NCBI GenBank assembly: GCA_002424815.1
Contig: DILB01000003.1
Coordinates: 14,235-40,675 of the forward strand
Reading direction: 5' to 3'
Length of the DNA stretch: 26,441 nucleotides
Source: Caryophanales bacterium UBA5603
GTDB taxonomy: Bacteria > Bacillota_I > Bacilli_A > Izemoplasmatales > Hujiaoplasmataceae
The notes below the pieces were generated by a model. The model was not told the DNA's origin, ran no database searches, and was given only the letters and a program-made list of their open reading frames with translations. The position numbers and the translations under genes were made by a program. Below, piece by piece: positions 7,090 to 13,955 of the stretch (position 1 is its first letter; every line of letters begins with the position of its first letter).

Positions 7090-8350
7090 ACTCGCCAATC
7101 CTGACTGTATTTCCATTCAAACATCCCGCCACGCGGAGATGATCATCGACGCCGAAGCGTCTCATTCTTCTTGCAAGCTGTTTAATCGACTCCTCACTTG
7201 CGAAGTTCGTCATTTGGATTAGTCTTTCAATTAACTTGCCAGTAACTTCATAAGTTGAAGCATTGATTTGTATAACTTTAAATTCTTTGTCTTTAGGTTC
7301 ATAACGATAGATGACTTCATCTTCAGCGTTGGTTTCTTCATAAATATCAAACAAAGGGGTTTTGGATAAAACTTCTGCGATTTTTAAAAGTAGATTTTTA
7401 ACGCCTTGTTGCGTGAGTGCTGCAATTTCAAACACTTCAATGTCCTCACCGATTTTTTCTCTGAATGTCTTAATATTCTTTTGAGCCTCAGGAAGGTCCA
7501 TTTTGTTCGCTACAACGATTTGCGGACGTTTAGCCAATAAGTATTTATATTCTTTTAATTCGTTGTTAATCGTCAAATAATCCTCATAAGGGTCACGTCC
7601 ATGAGTTCCAGCCATATCGATGATGTGAACAATGACGCGCGTTCTTTCGATATGTTTTAAAAATTGCAAACCCAATCCTAGACCTTGGCTCGCACCTTCG
7701 ATAATGCCGGGAAGATCCGCCATCACGAAACTTCTAGCGCCATCAATTTCCACAACCCCTAAAGAAGGAACAATGGTTGTAAAAGGATAATCCGCAATCT
7801 TCGGTCTCGCTTGAGAAACGACACTAATTAACGTAGATTTACCCACCGATGGGAAACCAACTAAACCAACATCAGCCAATAACTTTAATTCGACTCTAAT
7901 TTCCATCGTCACACCGGGTTGTCCATTTTCTTGAATGGTTGGTGCTTGATTTCTAGGCGTCGCAAAACGCGCATTTCCACGCCCACCTCGACCGCCTTTA
8001 GCAATAACAAAACGATCATCTTTGTGAGTTAAGTCGCAAATTAAACGATTTGTCGCATGTTCAAAAACCATGGTTCCGAGTGGTACAGGAACAATAATAT
8101 CTGATGCGTTGCCCCCATGCATGTTTTTTTGTCCACCATCTTCACCGGCTCGGGCATAAACATGTTTGCGGTATTTTAAATCGACGAGCGTAGTCATGCC
8201 TTCATCAACGACAAAAATGACGGAGCCGCCATCGCCGCCGTCGCCTCCCGAAGGACCTCCGTATTCCATATATTTCTCGTGTCGAAAGGCAACGGCACCA
8301 TTGCCACCTTTGCCTGATTTCACCATGATTTTGACTTCATCCACAAACAT
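7067..8350 (-). CDS. obg: GTPase Obg/CgtA
   Basis: Obg is an essential GTPase involved in 50S ribosome assembly and stress responses. The product is 427 aa from the ATG at 8350. It has the glycine-rich Obg fold (KSGKGGNGAVAFRHEKYMEYGGPSGGDGGDGG), a G domain with Walker A GFPSVGKS (165-172), DLPGIIEGASQGLGLG, the NKMD specificity motif and SAK-like region, and a C-terminal OCT domain ending RRFGVDDHLRVAGCLNGNTVRIGEYEFEFVD. The more upstream ATG (8380) overlaps the TATAAT of its own promoter and cannot be in the transcript, so 8350 is the start. In many Firmicutes obg follows rplU-rpmA; here it is about 10 kb away from them. It is co-transcribed with the overlapping methyltransferase gene. Confidence 0.97.
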   Translation of the reverse strand: MFVDEVKIMVKSGKGGNGAVAFRHEKYMEYGGPSGGDGGDGGSVIFVVDEGMTTLVDLKYRKHVYARAGEDGGQKNMHGGNASDIIVPVPLGTMVFEHATNRLICDLTHKDDRFVIAKGGRGGRGNARFATPRNQAPTIQENGQPGVTMEIRVELKLLADVGLVGFPSVGKSTLISVVSQARPKIADYPFTTIVPSLGVVEIDGARSFVMADLPGIIEGASQGLGLGLQFLKHIERTRVIVHIIDMAGTHGRDPYEDYLTINNELKEYKYLLAKRPQIVVANKMDLPEAQKNIKTFREKIGEDIEVFEIAALTQQGVKNLLLKIAEVLSKTPLFDIYEETNAEDEVIYRYEPKDKEFKVIQINASTYEVTGKLIERLIQMTNFASEESIKQLARRMRRFGVDDHLRVAGCLNGNTVRIGEYEFEFVD

Positions 8351-8378
8351 CTGACCACATCCATTTCGTATCGATACC

Positions 8379-8387
8379 ATTATATCA
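8379..8387 (-). promoter_or_regulatory. Extended -10 promoter of obg
   Basis: Minus-strand TGATATAAT (8379-8387) is a perfect extended -10 without a good -35. Its TATAAT overlaps the upstream in-frame ATG of the long obg frame and so decides the start at 8350. The core TGATATAATGGT is the same as at the asparaginase promoter. Confidence 0.7.
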
Positions 8388-8407
8388 TATTTTCATTTTT
8401 TTTCACG

Positions 8408-8440
8408 AAAAGAAAGCCGAAATCATCGATTCCGGCTTTC
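8408..8440 (-). terminator. Terminator of the galK operon
   Basis: On the minus strand a 13-bp stem (8412-8424 with 8428-8440, one G-U pair) with a 3-nt loop is followed by TTTTCG. It stands after the GNAT gene and next to the obg promoter. Confidence 0.9.
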
Positions 8441-8449
8441 ATAAAATAT

Positions 8450-8929
8450 CTAAAATTTCAACTCGTAACCGATGCGATTAAAGACGGTCATATAACCGAC
8501 TTCATGAAAACCACAGGATAAGATTAATCCTTGCATTCGAAGATTATCAGGATGGGTATCAATCTTGACACCATCATAACCTTCGATTCGTGCTTTTTCA
8601 ATGGCATAATTTAGTAACTGTGAACCGATTTTTTGACGACGATACTCTGGAAGTACCATTAATCGATGCACCACTAAAGCTTTCTTAACTATCCAAACTA
8701 ACTGAAGGTAAAATGGATCATTTTCTGGAAGTGTTGAAATTGATCCGATGACTTGACCGTCAAAAACAAAAACATCTAGTGCCTCGCGATCAAGATCTTT
8801 TTTGAAATGTTCATAATCAGGATATGTTTCACTCCATTGATCGATGCCAGAAGCATGCATATCCAAAGCGACGATTCTGGCAATGGCGGTTAATTTATCA
8901 AGATCATCATTATTCGCTTTCCGAATCAT
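8450..8929 (-). CDS. GNAT-family N-acetyltransferase
   Basis: A 159-aa single-domain GNAT protein. It begins MIRKANNDDLDKL, contains the core strand VVHRLMVLPEYRRQKIGSQLLNYAIEKARIEGY with the acetyl-CoA pyrophosphate-binding motif R-R-Q-K-I-G-S (Q/RxxGxG/A type), and ends with GFHEVGYM. The acceptor substrate cannot be told from sequence. The start at 8929 is chosen because GAGGTG lies 6 nt upstream; the in-frame GTG at 8938 is part of that site. It overlaps the end of the upstream membrane protein gene by about 18 nt and is last in the galK operon, before a strong terminator. Confidence 0.85.
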   Translation of the reverse strand: MIRKANNDDLDKLTAIARIVALDMHASGIDQWSETYPDYEHFKKDLDREALDVFVFDGQVIGSISTLPENDPFYLQLVWIVKKALVVHRLMVLPEYRRQKIGSQLLNYAIEKARIEGYDGVKIDTHPDNLRMQGLILSCGFHEVGYMTVFNRIGYELKF

Positions 8930-10214
8930 CTTTGACACCTCTTAATGTGATAGTACTATTTTCTTGAGTGATGGTTGCGAGGGTTTCACTCGCGCCGCTT
9001 GAATTGACAAAAATCAATTTAGAGGTATTTAAATCAATCAAGATTTGCGTCGCAAACACTTCTCTTAATTCGATGCTTGAATCCATCGCATGGATATTCA
9101 GAAATTCTGATAATGTTTGATACATAAAAATAGTAGTATTATTTTTCGCTGAGATAGTAAGTGCATCCCTTATTTTTTTTAATCGAATTGAAGCTCGAAC
9201 TTCATCTAAATCTAGCTCCACGTTTAAAGCATCATCTGCCAACAGTGTGAGTGCGCCAGTTTTTTGATGAATATCGATGGTATTGACCATCAAATTTTCC
9301 GCTTTGATCGATACATCCGCATTTTTGGTCGTAACATCAAGGTTTGTGAAAGCCACATATTCCATCGTCAAACCACCATAAGCGGTGATTTCAATAATCA
9401 CATTATTGATTTTAAGCGATCCTGGCAAATAGATTTCAAGGCTTGGTAAAACCGGATCAACATAGCGTTCATAGGTGGTTGCTTCTTCATGACATACGAT
9501 ATGAATCGTATCATTATTTCGATCAATCACCAGCGAGTAACTTGCCAATTGTACTTCAGTGTCATAAAGATAATAAAACTTAGCCTCATTAGAGTTTGTG
9601 ACACTGTAGAGATGAACATTCGCAACACCAGCAAGAATTGAAAGATCCCAACGCTGATCATCTGAGATTTCGTCGGTAAAAGTCTCGATGGTCTCATTAG
9701 AATATAAATTGATAATTTCGTGAGCGCGATAGACAGGAGAATCATAAGCTTTTAAAACGCTTTTTGAAATCCAACCGGATCCAAAAACAAAAGCCATAAC
9801 AATCAAATAAGCAATGATGCTTCTTTTGGGGGTATTAATTCGCATGAATTTAAATACGCTGATTAAAGAAATCTTTTTTATCCAATCAATCGTTTTAGTG
9901 AATGATTGATTCTTGATTTTTTCTACAGCTTTGATTGCGCGAATAAATATTTGACGCAATACAAATAAAACAACTTCTAAAAAAATCAGAAAAAGAATTT
10001 CCATGAACAAGATGTCACTGAGAAAGTATAAAAAAATCCATAATTTTTCCCAACCCATCGCAAAAGTTGTCAGTTTCAAATAACTATATAATACAAAATT
10101 AACTTGCACATAGCCGATAAAAATAATGATAACCACACTGAGCAATGCCGTTAATAATATCTCATAAACAGCGGTCACTAATAGCGTTTTAAAAGTATTT
10201 TTGTTAGGGTTCAT
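8910..10214 (-). CDS. Membrane-anchored protein with DUF4097-like beta-repeat domain
   Basis: The 434-aa protein has several hydrophobic segments in its first 155 residues (about 10-36, 64-90 and 134-152, perhaps one more near 40-55). These are separated by a basic linker (KAVEKIKNQSFTKTIDWIKKI). After that comes a soluble, probably outside domain of about 280 residues made of short strands and turns such as LEIYLPGSLKINNVIIEITAYGGL and NADVSIKAENLMVNTIDI. This pattern, with repeating hydrophobic steps of about 20 residues, resembles the beta-solenoid DUF4097 type; the family call is inference. The start has AAAGGAGAT and overlaps the galK stop as ATGA, so it is coupled to galK. Its function and its reason for being with galK are unknown. 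Confidence 0.65.
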   Translation of the reverse strand: MNPNKNTFKTLLVTAVYEILLTALLSVVIIIFIGYVQVNFVLYSYLKLTTFAMGWEKLWIFLYFLSDILFMEILFLIFLEVVLFVLRQIFIRAIKAVEKIKNQSFTKTIDWIKKISLISVFKFMRINTPKRSIIAYLIVMAFVFGSGWISKSVLKAYDSPVYRAHEIINLYSNETIETFTDEISDDQRWDLSILAGVANVHLYSVTNSNEAKFYYLYDTEVQLASYSLVIDRNNDTIHIVCHEEATTYERYVDPVLPSLEIYLPGSLKINNVIIEITAYGGLTMEYVAFTNLDVTTKNADVSIKAENLMVNTIDIHQKTGALTLLADDALNVELDLDEVRASIRLKKIRDALTISAKNNTTIFMYQTLSEFLNIHAMDSSIELREVFATQILIDLNTSKLIFVNSSGASETLATITQENSTITLRGVKDDSESE

Positions 10215-11374
10215 TCGATCTCCTTTGTTCCATCAGAAGCGATGGCTTCATATATTTCTCCTTGGATGCCAAAACGATCAAAATACCCTTTTAAGACCGC
10301 CTCTTTAAAGGAGTGAATGGTGTCGGTTTTGACGATATTGACCGTACAACCGCCGAATCCTGCACCCGTCATTCTTGATCCAATCGCTCCATTTTTCAAC
10401 GCCAATTCCACCAAAACGTCTAATTCATCACAAGAGACTTCATAATCATTTTTAAGCGATAAATGAGATTGGTTCATCGCTTGACCAAAGGCAAAAAGGT
10501 TATGATCCTGAAACTGCTTGACAGCCGCTACGGCTCTTTGATTTTCTGTAACAGCGTGGCGACTTCTTTTTAAAAGAATTTCGTCGTTTAAATAGTCTTT
10601 GAAAGTTTCAAACTGCACTAACGACATATCGCACAAATTTTCAATTGAAAGATGATTTTGAAAGACTTTTAATGCCCGCTCGCATTCATCACGACGCTCG
10701 TTATATTTGGAGTCTACCAATCCTCTTTTGACTTTTGAGTTACATATTACAATTGAATAATCTTGCATATAAAGTTCGACAGGGGTAAACGCAAGGGTTT
10801 GGCAATCAAGTAACAAGCCATGGTTTTCTATTCCGTTGGCGATAATAAACTGATCCATAATGCCACAATTGACGCCGATATAATGATTTTCAACCTGTTT
10901 ACACAATACAGCCAACGTTGGACGAGCGATGTTTAAATGAAATAAGTCATTCATCATTACCGCAATCAAACACTCAATTGATGCAGACGATGACAACCCC
11001 GAACTATTAGGTAAATCACCAAAAATAGCGATATCAAAACCTTGATTGAGCGAATACCCTTGATTTATTAATTCAAGAATAACCCCTTTGGGATAATTCG
11101 CCCAGCCATGTTCTTTTCGATAAACTAAATCATGGAGCGAAACGGAAATGATACCTTGATTTTTAAAGTTTTCTGAATATAAATTAATTTGTAGGTCATC
11201 TCTTAATGCAATCGCTCCATAAGTTCCAATCGATAAAGCAGTAGGAAAAACATAACCGCCATTATAGTCGATGTGTTCGCCAATTAAATTCACTCGACCT
11301 GGAGAAAAAAAGGTGCGAATGGGCCGATTATGGCCATAGATACGATAAAAGATCTGATGTAATTTGTTTTTCAT
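10211..11374 (-). CDS. galK: Galactokinase GalK
   Basis: Galactokinase phosphorylates alpha-D-galactose at C1 in the Leloir pathway. The 387-aa product has the galactokinase signature PGRVNLIGEHIDYNGGYVFP (25-44), the GHMP ATP loop LPNSSGLSSSASIE, and the third motif GSRMTGAGFGGCTVN. GIMDQFI carries the catalytic aspartate. The start at 11374 is fixed by a perfect GGAGGG 6 nt upstream (11381-11386); the upstream ATG-like codons lie close to the promoter. galT and galE do not follow; instead the operon continues with a membrane protein (ATGA overlap) and a GNAT enzyme, so the rest of the pathway is elsewhere. Confidence 0.95.
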   Translation of the reverse strand: MKNKLHQIFYRIYGHNRPIRTFFSPGRVNLIGEHIDYNGGYVFPTALSIGTYGAIALRDDLQINLYSENFKNQGIISVSLHDLVYRKEHGWANYPKGVILELINQGYSLNQGFDIAIFGDLPNSSGLSSSASIECLIAVMMNDLFHLNIARPTLAVLCKQVENHYIGVNCGIMDQFIIANGIENHGLLLDCQTLAFTPVELYMQDYSIVICNSKVKRGLVDSKYNERRDECERALKVFQNHLSIENLCDMSLVQFETFKDYLNDEILLKRSRHAVTENQRAVAAVKQFQDHNLFAFGQAMNQSHLSLKNDYEVSCDELDVLVELALKNGAIGSRMTGAGFGGCTVNIVKTDTIHSFKEAVLKGYFDRFGIQGEIYEAIASDGTKEIE

Positions 11375-11398
11375 TGAAATCCCTCCAGTCACTTCTTG

Positions 11399-11427
11399 AT
11401 TATATAACAAATACCGCTTTTTCACAA
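11399..11427 (-). promoter_or_regulatory. Promoter of the galK operon
   Basis: Minus-strand TTGTGA (11422-11427), 17 bp, TATAAT (11399-11404). The GalK start codon lies about 25 nt downstream. No convincing CcpA (cre) site is seen over it. Confidence 0.75.
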
Positions 11428-11461
11428 CCTACAAAAGCATAACGTTCATGACTTTTTGATT

Positions 11462-11505
11462 GATACAAAGGATGCATTCATCGATCAATTAAGGAATTTT
11501 GTATC
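11462..11505. repeat. Nested inverted repeat in the galK/rsmH intergenic region
   Basis: Outer arms GATACAAA (11462-11469) and TTTGTATC (11498-11505) enclose a small hairpin GATG-CATT-CATC (11471-11482). It lies between the two divergent promoters and is not explained by either gene. Confidence 0.45.
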
Positions 11506-11512
11506 GATGACA

Positions 11513-11539
11513 GAATGAATATCGATTGGATATTCATTC
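11513..11539. promoter_or_regulatory. Operator-like perfect inverted repeat over the rsmH -35 region
   Basis: Arms GAATGAATATC (11513-11523) and GATATTCATTC (11529-11539) are perfect complements with a 5-nt centre GATTG. The likely -35 box TTGGAT (11526-11531) is inside it, so a bound dimeric regulator would block the promoter. There is no T-tail, arguing against a terminator. Confidence 0.6.
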
Positions 11540-11554
11540 GTTTTAAGGTATAAT
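11526..11554 (+). promoter_or_regulatory. Promoter of rsmH
   Basis: TTGGAT (11526-11531), 17 bp, TATAAT (11549-11554). The -10 is perfect and the -35 is weak (3 of 6). Transcription would begin near 11561, giving a leader of about 90 nt. Confidence 0.65.
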
Positions 11555-11649
11555 AGAATAAAACGATTTTTAAGTATTTGTTCATCATAAATTTCGTATT
11601 TTATTTTTTGAAATTTTCTTTTGAAAAGCACTCTGTTAAGGTGAAAATT

Positions 11650-12699
11650 ATGGATCAATCCAATCAAAAACATCAAAGACGCGTCCGATATTCGGGAACT
11701 CATCCGAAAAAATTTGAAGAGAAATATAAAGAACTTCAACCTGATAAATACGCTGATACGATTGCCAAAGTCATCCAAAAAGGCAATACCCCCGCTGGAA
11801 TGCATCGTCCCATCTGTGTCAATGAAATTATGGAAATCTTGCAGATCCATCCCGGTCAAAAAGGCCTAGATGTCACATTAGGCTATGGGGGACATACTAC
11901 AGAAATCTTAAAAGCACTCGACCATCAGGGGCATCTATATGCCATCGATGCAGACCCGCTTGAACTGCCCCGCACAGAAGAACGCTTAAGAAAAGCGGGA
12001 TACGGTCCAGATATACTGACGATAAAACAGATGAATTTTTCTGAAATTGATCAGTTGCTGCCTCAGTCAGGCACTTTTGATTTTGTTTTAGCAGATTTAG
12101 GGGTTTCTTCGATGCAAATTGATAATCCTGAAAGAGGTTTTTCGTTTAAAATTGATGGACCCTTGGATTTACGAATGGACCCAAGCAAAGGAATTCCAGC
12201 GAGTTATCGTTTGCGACAGCTAAACTTTGATCAACTGACAGGAATGCTTAAGGAAAATGCCGACGAACCGCATGCGGAATGGATTGCCCAAGCTATTATT
12301 TCGCACTATCGCCAAGGCAAAGAGATTAATACGACCATCGATTTGCAAAAAATAATAAAAAATGCTTTAAGTTCCTTACCGATCGCTATTCGCGAGGATG
12401 AAACTAAAAAAGCTTGCCAAAGAACTTTTCAAGCGATACGAATCGATGTCAATCGAGAGTTGGAAGCTTTATATACCTTTTTAGAGAAATTACCGACGGT
12501 TTTAGCACCCCAAGGTCGTATTGCCATTTTATCATTTCACTCCGGTGAAGATCGGTTAGTAAAAAAAGCATTTCAATATTTTTACCGGGCTGGAAATTAT
12601 AAAGAGATTGCCTTGGAATTTATTCGACCTTCCATGGAAGAACAAAACGCTAACCCTCGGGCTCGTTCTGCTAAGCTCCGATGGGCGATAAAAGCATAA
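11650..12699 (+). CDS. rsmH: 16S rRNA (cytosine-1402-N4)-methyltransferase RsmH, long form
   Basis: RsmH (MraW) methylates N4 of C1402 of 16S rRNA in the decoding centre. The start at 11650 has AAGGTG 6 nt upstream; the upstream in-frame ATG has no such site and would begin in the leader. The product is 349 aa against about 310 for the usual enzyme. The extra residues form an N-terminal segment rich in charged residues (KHQRRVRYSGTHPKKFEEKYKELQPDKYADTIAKVI) before the domain start GMHRPICVNEIMEIL. SAM motif GLDVTLGYGGHT and the family blocks ADLGVSSMQIDNPERGFSFK, GPLDLRMD, RTFQAIRIDVNREL, LSFHSGEDRLVK and NPRARSAKLRWA are all intact. It is monocistronic and not in a dcw (mraZ-ftsZ) cluster, so it may be the second RsmH paralogue that I recall from some Firmicutes (to be checked). 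Confidence 0.9.
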   Translation: MDQSNQKHQRRVRYSGTHPKKFEEKYKELQPDKYADTIAKVIQKGNTPAGMHRPICVNEIMEILQIHPGQKGLDVTLGYGGHTTEILKALDHQGHLYAIDADPLELPRTEERLRKAGYGPDILTIKQMNFSEIDQLLPQSGTFDFVLADLGVSSMQIDNPERGFSFKIDGPLDLRMDPSKGIPASYRLRQLNFDQLTGMLKENADEPHAEWIAQAIISHYRQGKEINTTIDLQKIIKNALSSLPIAIREDETKKACQRTFQAIRIDVNRELEALYTFLEKLPTVLAPQGRIAILSFHSGEDRLVKKAFQYFYRAGNYKEIALEFIRPSMEEQNANPRARSAKLRWAIKA

Positions 12700-12703
12700 A
12701 AAT

Positions 12704-12740
12704 AACGTCATTGGATTTTTCCGATGACGTTTTATTTTTA
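12704..12740. terminator. Bidirectional terminator between rsmH and panE
   Basis: A 12-bp stem (12704-12715 with 12720-12731, one G-U pair) and a 4-nt loop is followed by TTATTTTTA on the plus strand and TATTTTTA on the minus strand. It serves both converging genes. Confidence 0.88.
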
Positions 12741-13772
12741 CTATGAATGATGGTTAAGTAATTCATCAAAGTGCTTTAAATGATCCCATCCTGGTTTTAA
12801 TTGTTGAGTTTCCATCGCATGAACTATTTTTATAATCATATCATTATAAGGCGTTTCAAAGTCGACTTTGTCACCATAAGCACAAACAACCCCATTGATA
12901 GCTTCAATTTCACATTTTTTTCCAGCCAGTAAATCTTGAAGCATACTCGATTGAAGGGAACGATGTTTTCGCATGGCGATGGGAATAATCATAAAACTGA
13001 TTTTTTGTTTTAAACGATGATGATAATCTAATAATTTCACAACATCTTTCCCTTGAATCGGTTCGATTTTAATGTTGCATTTTCTTGATAAATCAATACA
13101 TTCTTTCATGATTTTTTGTCCAATGAGACGCGTTAATCTATGGTGAGCAATTTCGCCAAAAGTACCGCCAGTGATGGCAGAAAGTCCACTAAAAGCACTA
13201 TTGACCAGCAATTTAGCCCATCTGGCTCCCATGAAATTTGCATGACATTCGACGTCACCCATCAAATCAAGTAAATCATGAATCGCTTCAAACTTTGCAT
13301 CCCGTTCACCTTCAAATCGACCCAAACTAAAAGTAAGCGTCTTGCGAGAAGGTTCGCTGGTTAATTCGACAATGCCGTTTCCAACCATGGTTGCGCCCCA
13401 CGATACTGCACATCCATAAGTCCTACTTGGACCAATAATTTCAGAGACTGAGAGTTCTGGCAAACCATTTTGCATCGTGCAGATAACGCCATCATCTGTT
13501 AAAAATGGGATAAGATTTTTAACGATGTTACGATTATCCAGTTGTTTTGTCATTAAGAAGATTAAATCATATTGACCATTCATTTCACTGGGTAATAAAG
13601 CAGTGACGGGTTGAACAAAATCAACTTTACCGATGATATGAGCCCCGTTTTTCTTTAATCCTAAAATATGAGATTCATTGCGGCTGATCAGGTCAATTGA
13701 TTTTCCGGCTTTACTAAGATATGCACCCAGTACAGTCCCCATGGCGCCGGCTCCATAAATTGCAATTCTCAT
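12741..13772 (-). CDS. panE: 2-dehydropantoate 2-reductase-like protein (PanE/ApbA family)
   Basis: PanE reduces ketopantoate to pantoate with NADPH in coenzyme A synthesis. The 343-aa protein starts MRIAIYGAGAMGTVLGAYLSKAG (Rossmann GxGxxG at 7-12). It has the NADPH loop MTKQLDN, TMQNGLPE, the WAKLLVNSAFSGLSAITGG block with the catalytic lysine in helix, and a C-terminal domain ending in the family pattern. It is somewhat longer than the usual 290-310 aa. No panB or panC is next to it, so a role on another 2-oxo acid remains possible. Start: GAGGTG lies 4 nt before the ATG at 13770-13772. It is monocistronic; a weak promoter may lie around 13800-13830 (TTGCTT/TACCAT with TGG), low confidence. 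Confidence 0.85.
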   Translation of the reverse strand: MRIAIYGAGAMGTVLGAYLSKAGKSIDLISRNESHILGLKKNGAHIIGKVDFVQPVTALLPSEMNGQYDLIFLMTKQLDNRNIVKNLIPFLTDDGVICTMQNGLPELSVSEIIGPSRTYGCAVSWGATMVGNGIVELTSEPSRKTLTFSLGRFEGERDAKFEAIHDLLDLMGDVECHANFMGARWAKLLVNSAFSGLSAITGGTFGEIAHHRLTRLIGQKIMKECIDLSRKCNIKIEPIQGKDVVKLLDYHHRLKQKISFMIIPIAMRKHRSLQSSMLQDLLAGKKCEIEAINGVVCAYGDKVDFETPYNDMIIKIVHAMETQQLKPGWDHLKHFDELLNHHS

Positions 13773-13826
13773 AAAACACCTCGATATGATCTATATTTAG
13801 CCTATGGTACCATGAATAATAACCTA

Positions 13827-13886
13827 AAAGCAAGCGTTTAATTGAATACAAAAACGATTCAAATCCATAAACTCGATCCTTGCTTT
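13827..13886. repeat. Nested inverted repeat upstream of panE
   Basis: Outer arms AAAGCAAG (13827-13834) and CTTGCTTT (13879-13886); inner arms TTGAAT (13842-13847) and ATTCAA (13857-13862). It lies between the GH94 terminator and panE and may be a leader structure or an operator; nothing known is matched. Confidence 0.4.
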
Positions 13887-13909
13887 CCATTTTTAAAAAT
13901 CTAAAATAA

Positions 13910-13939
13910 AAAAAGCAGACGTTACGCTGTCTGCTTTTT
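13910..13939 (-). terminator. Terminator of the GH94-like phosphorylase gene
   Basis: Perfect 11-bp stem (13910-13920 with 13929-13939), 8-nt loop, and on the minus strand a T-tract after the stem. Confidence 0.92.
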
Positions 13940-13955
13940 GTTAAAACTAACAATC

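Noticed and set aside
7067..8380. Longer obg frame starting at 8380
   Set aside because: That ATG overlaps the TATAAT box of the obg promoter, so it would not be in the mRNA; 8350 fits the family start.
13714..13953. 79-codon minus-strand frame before panE
   Set aside because: It overlaps the GH94 terminator and the panE start in another frame and has no recognisable sequence.
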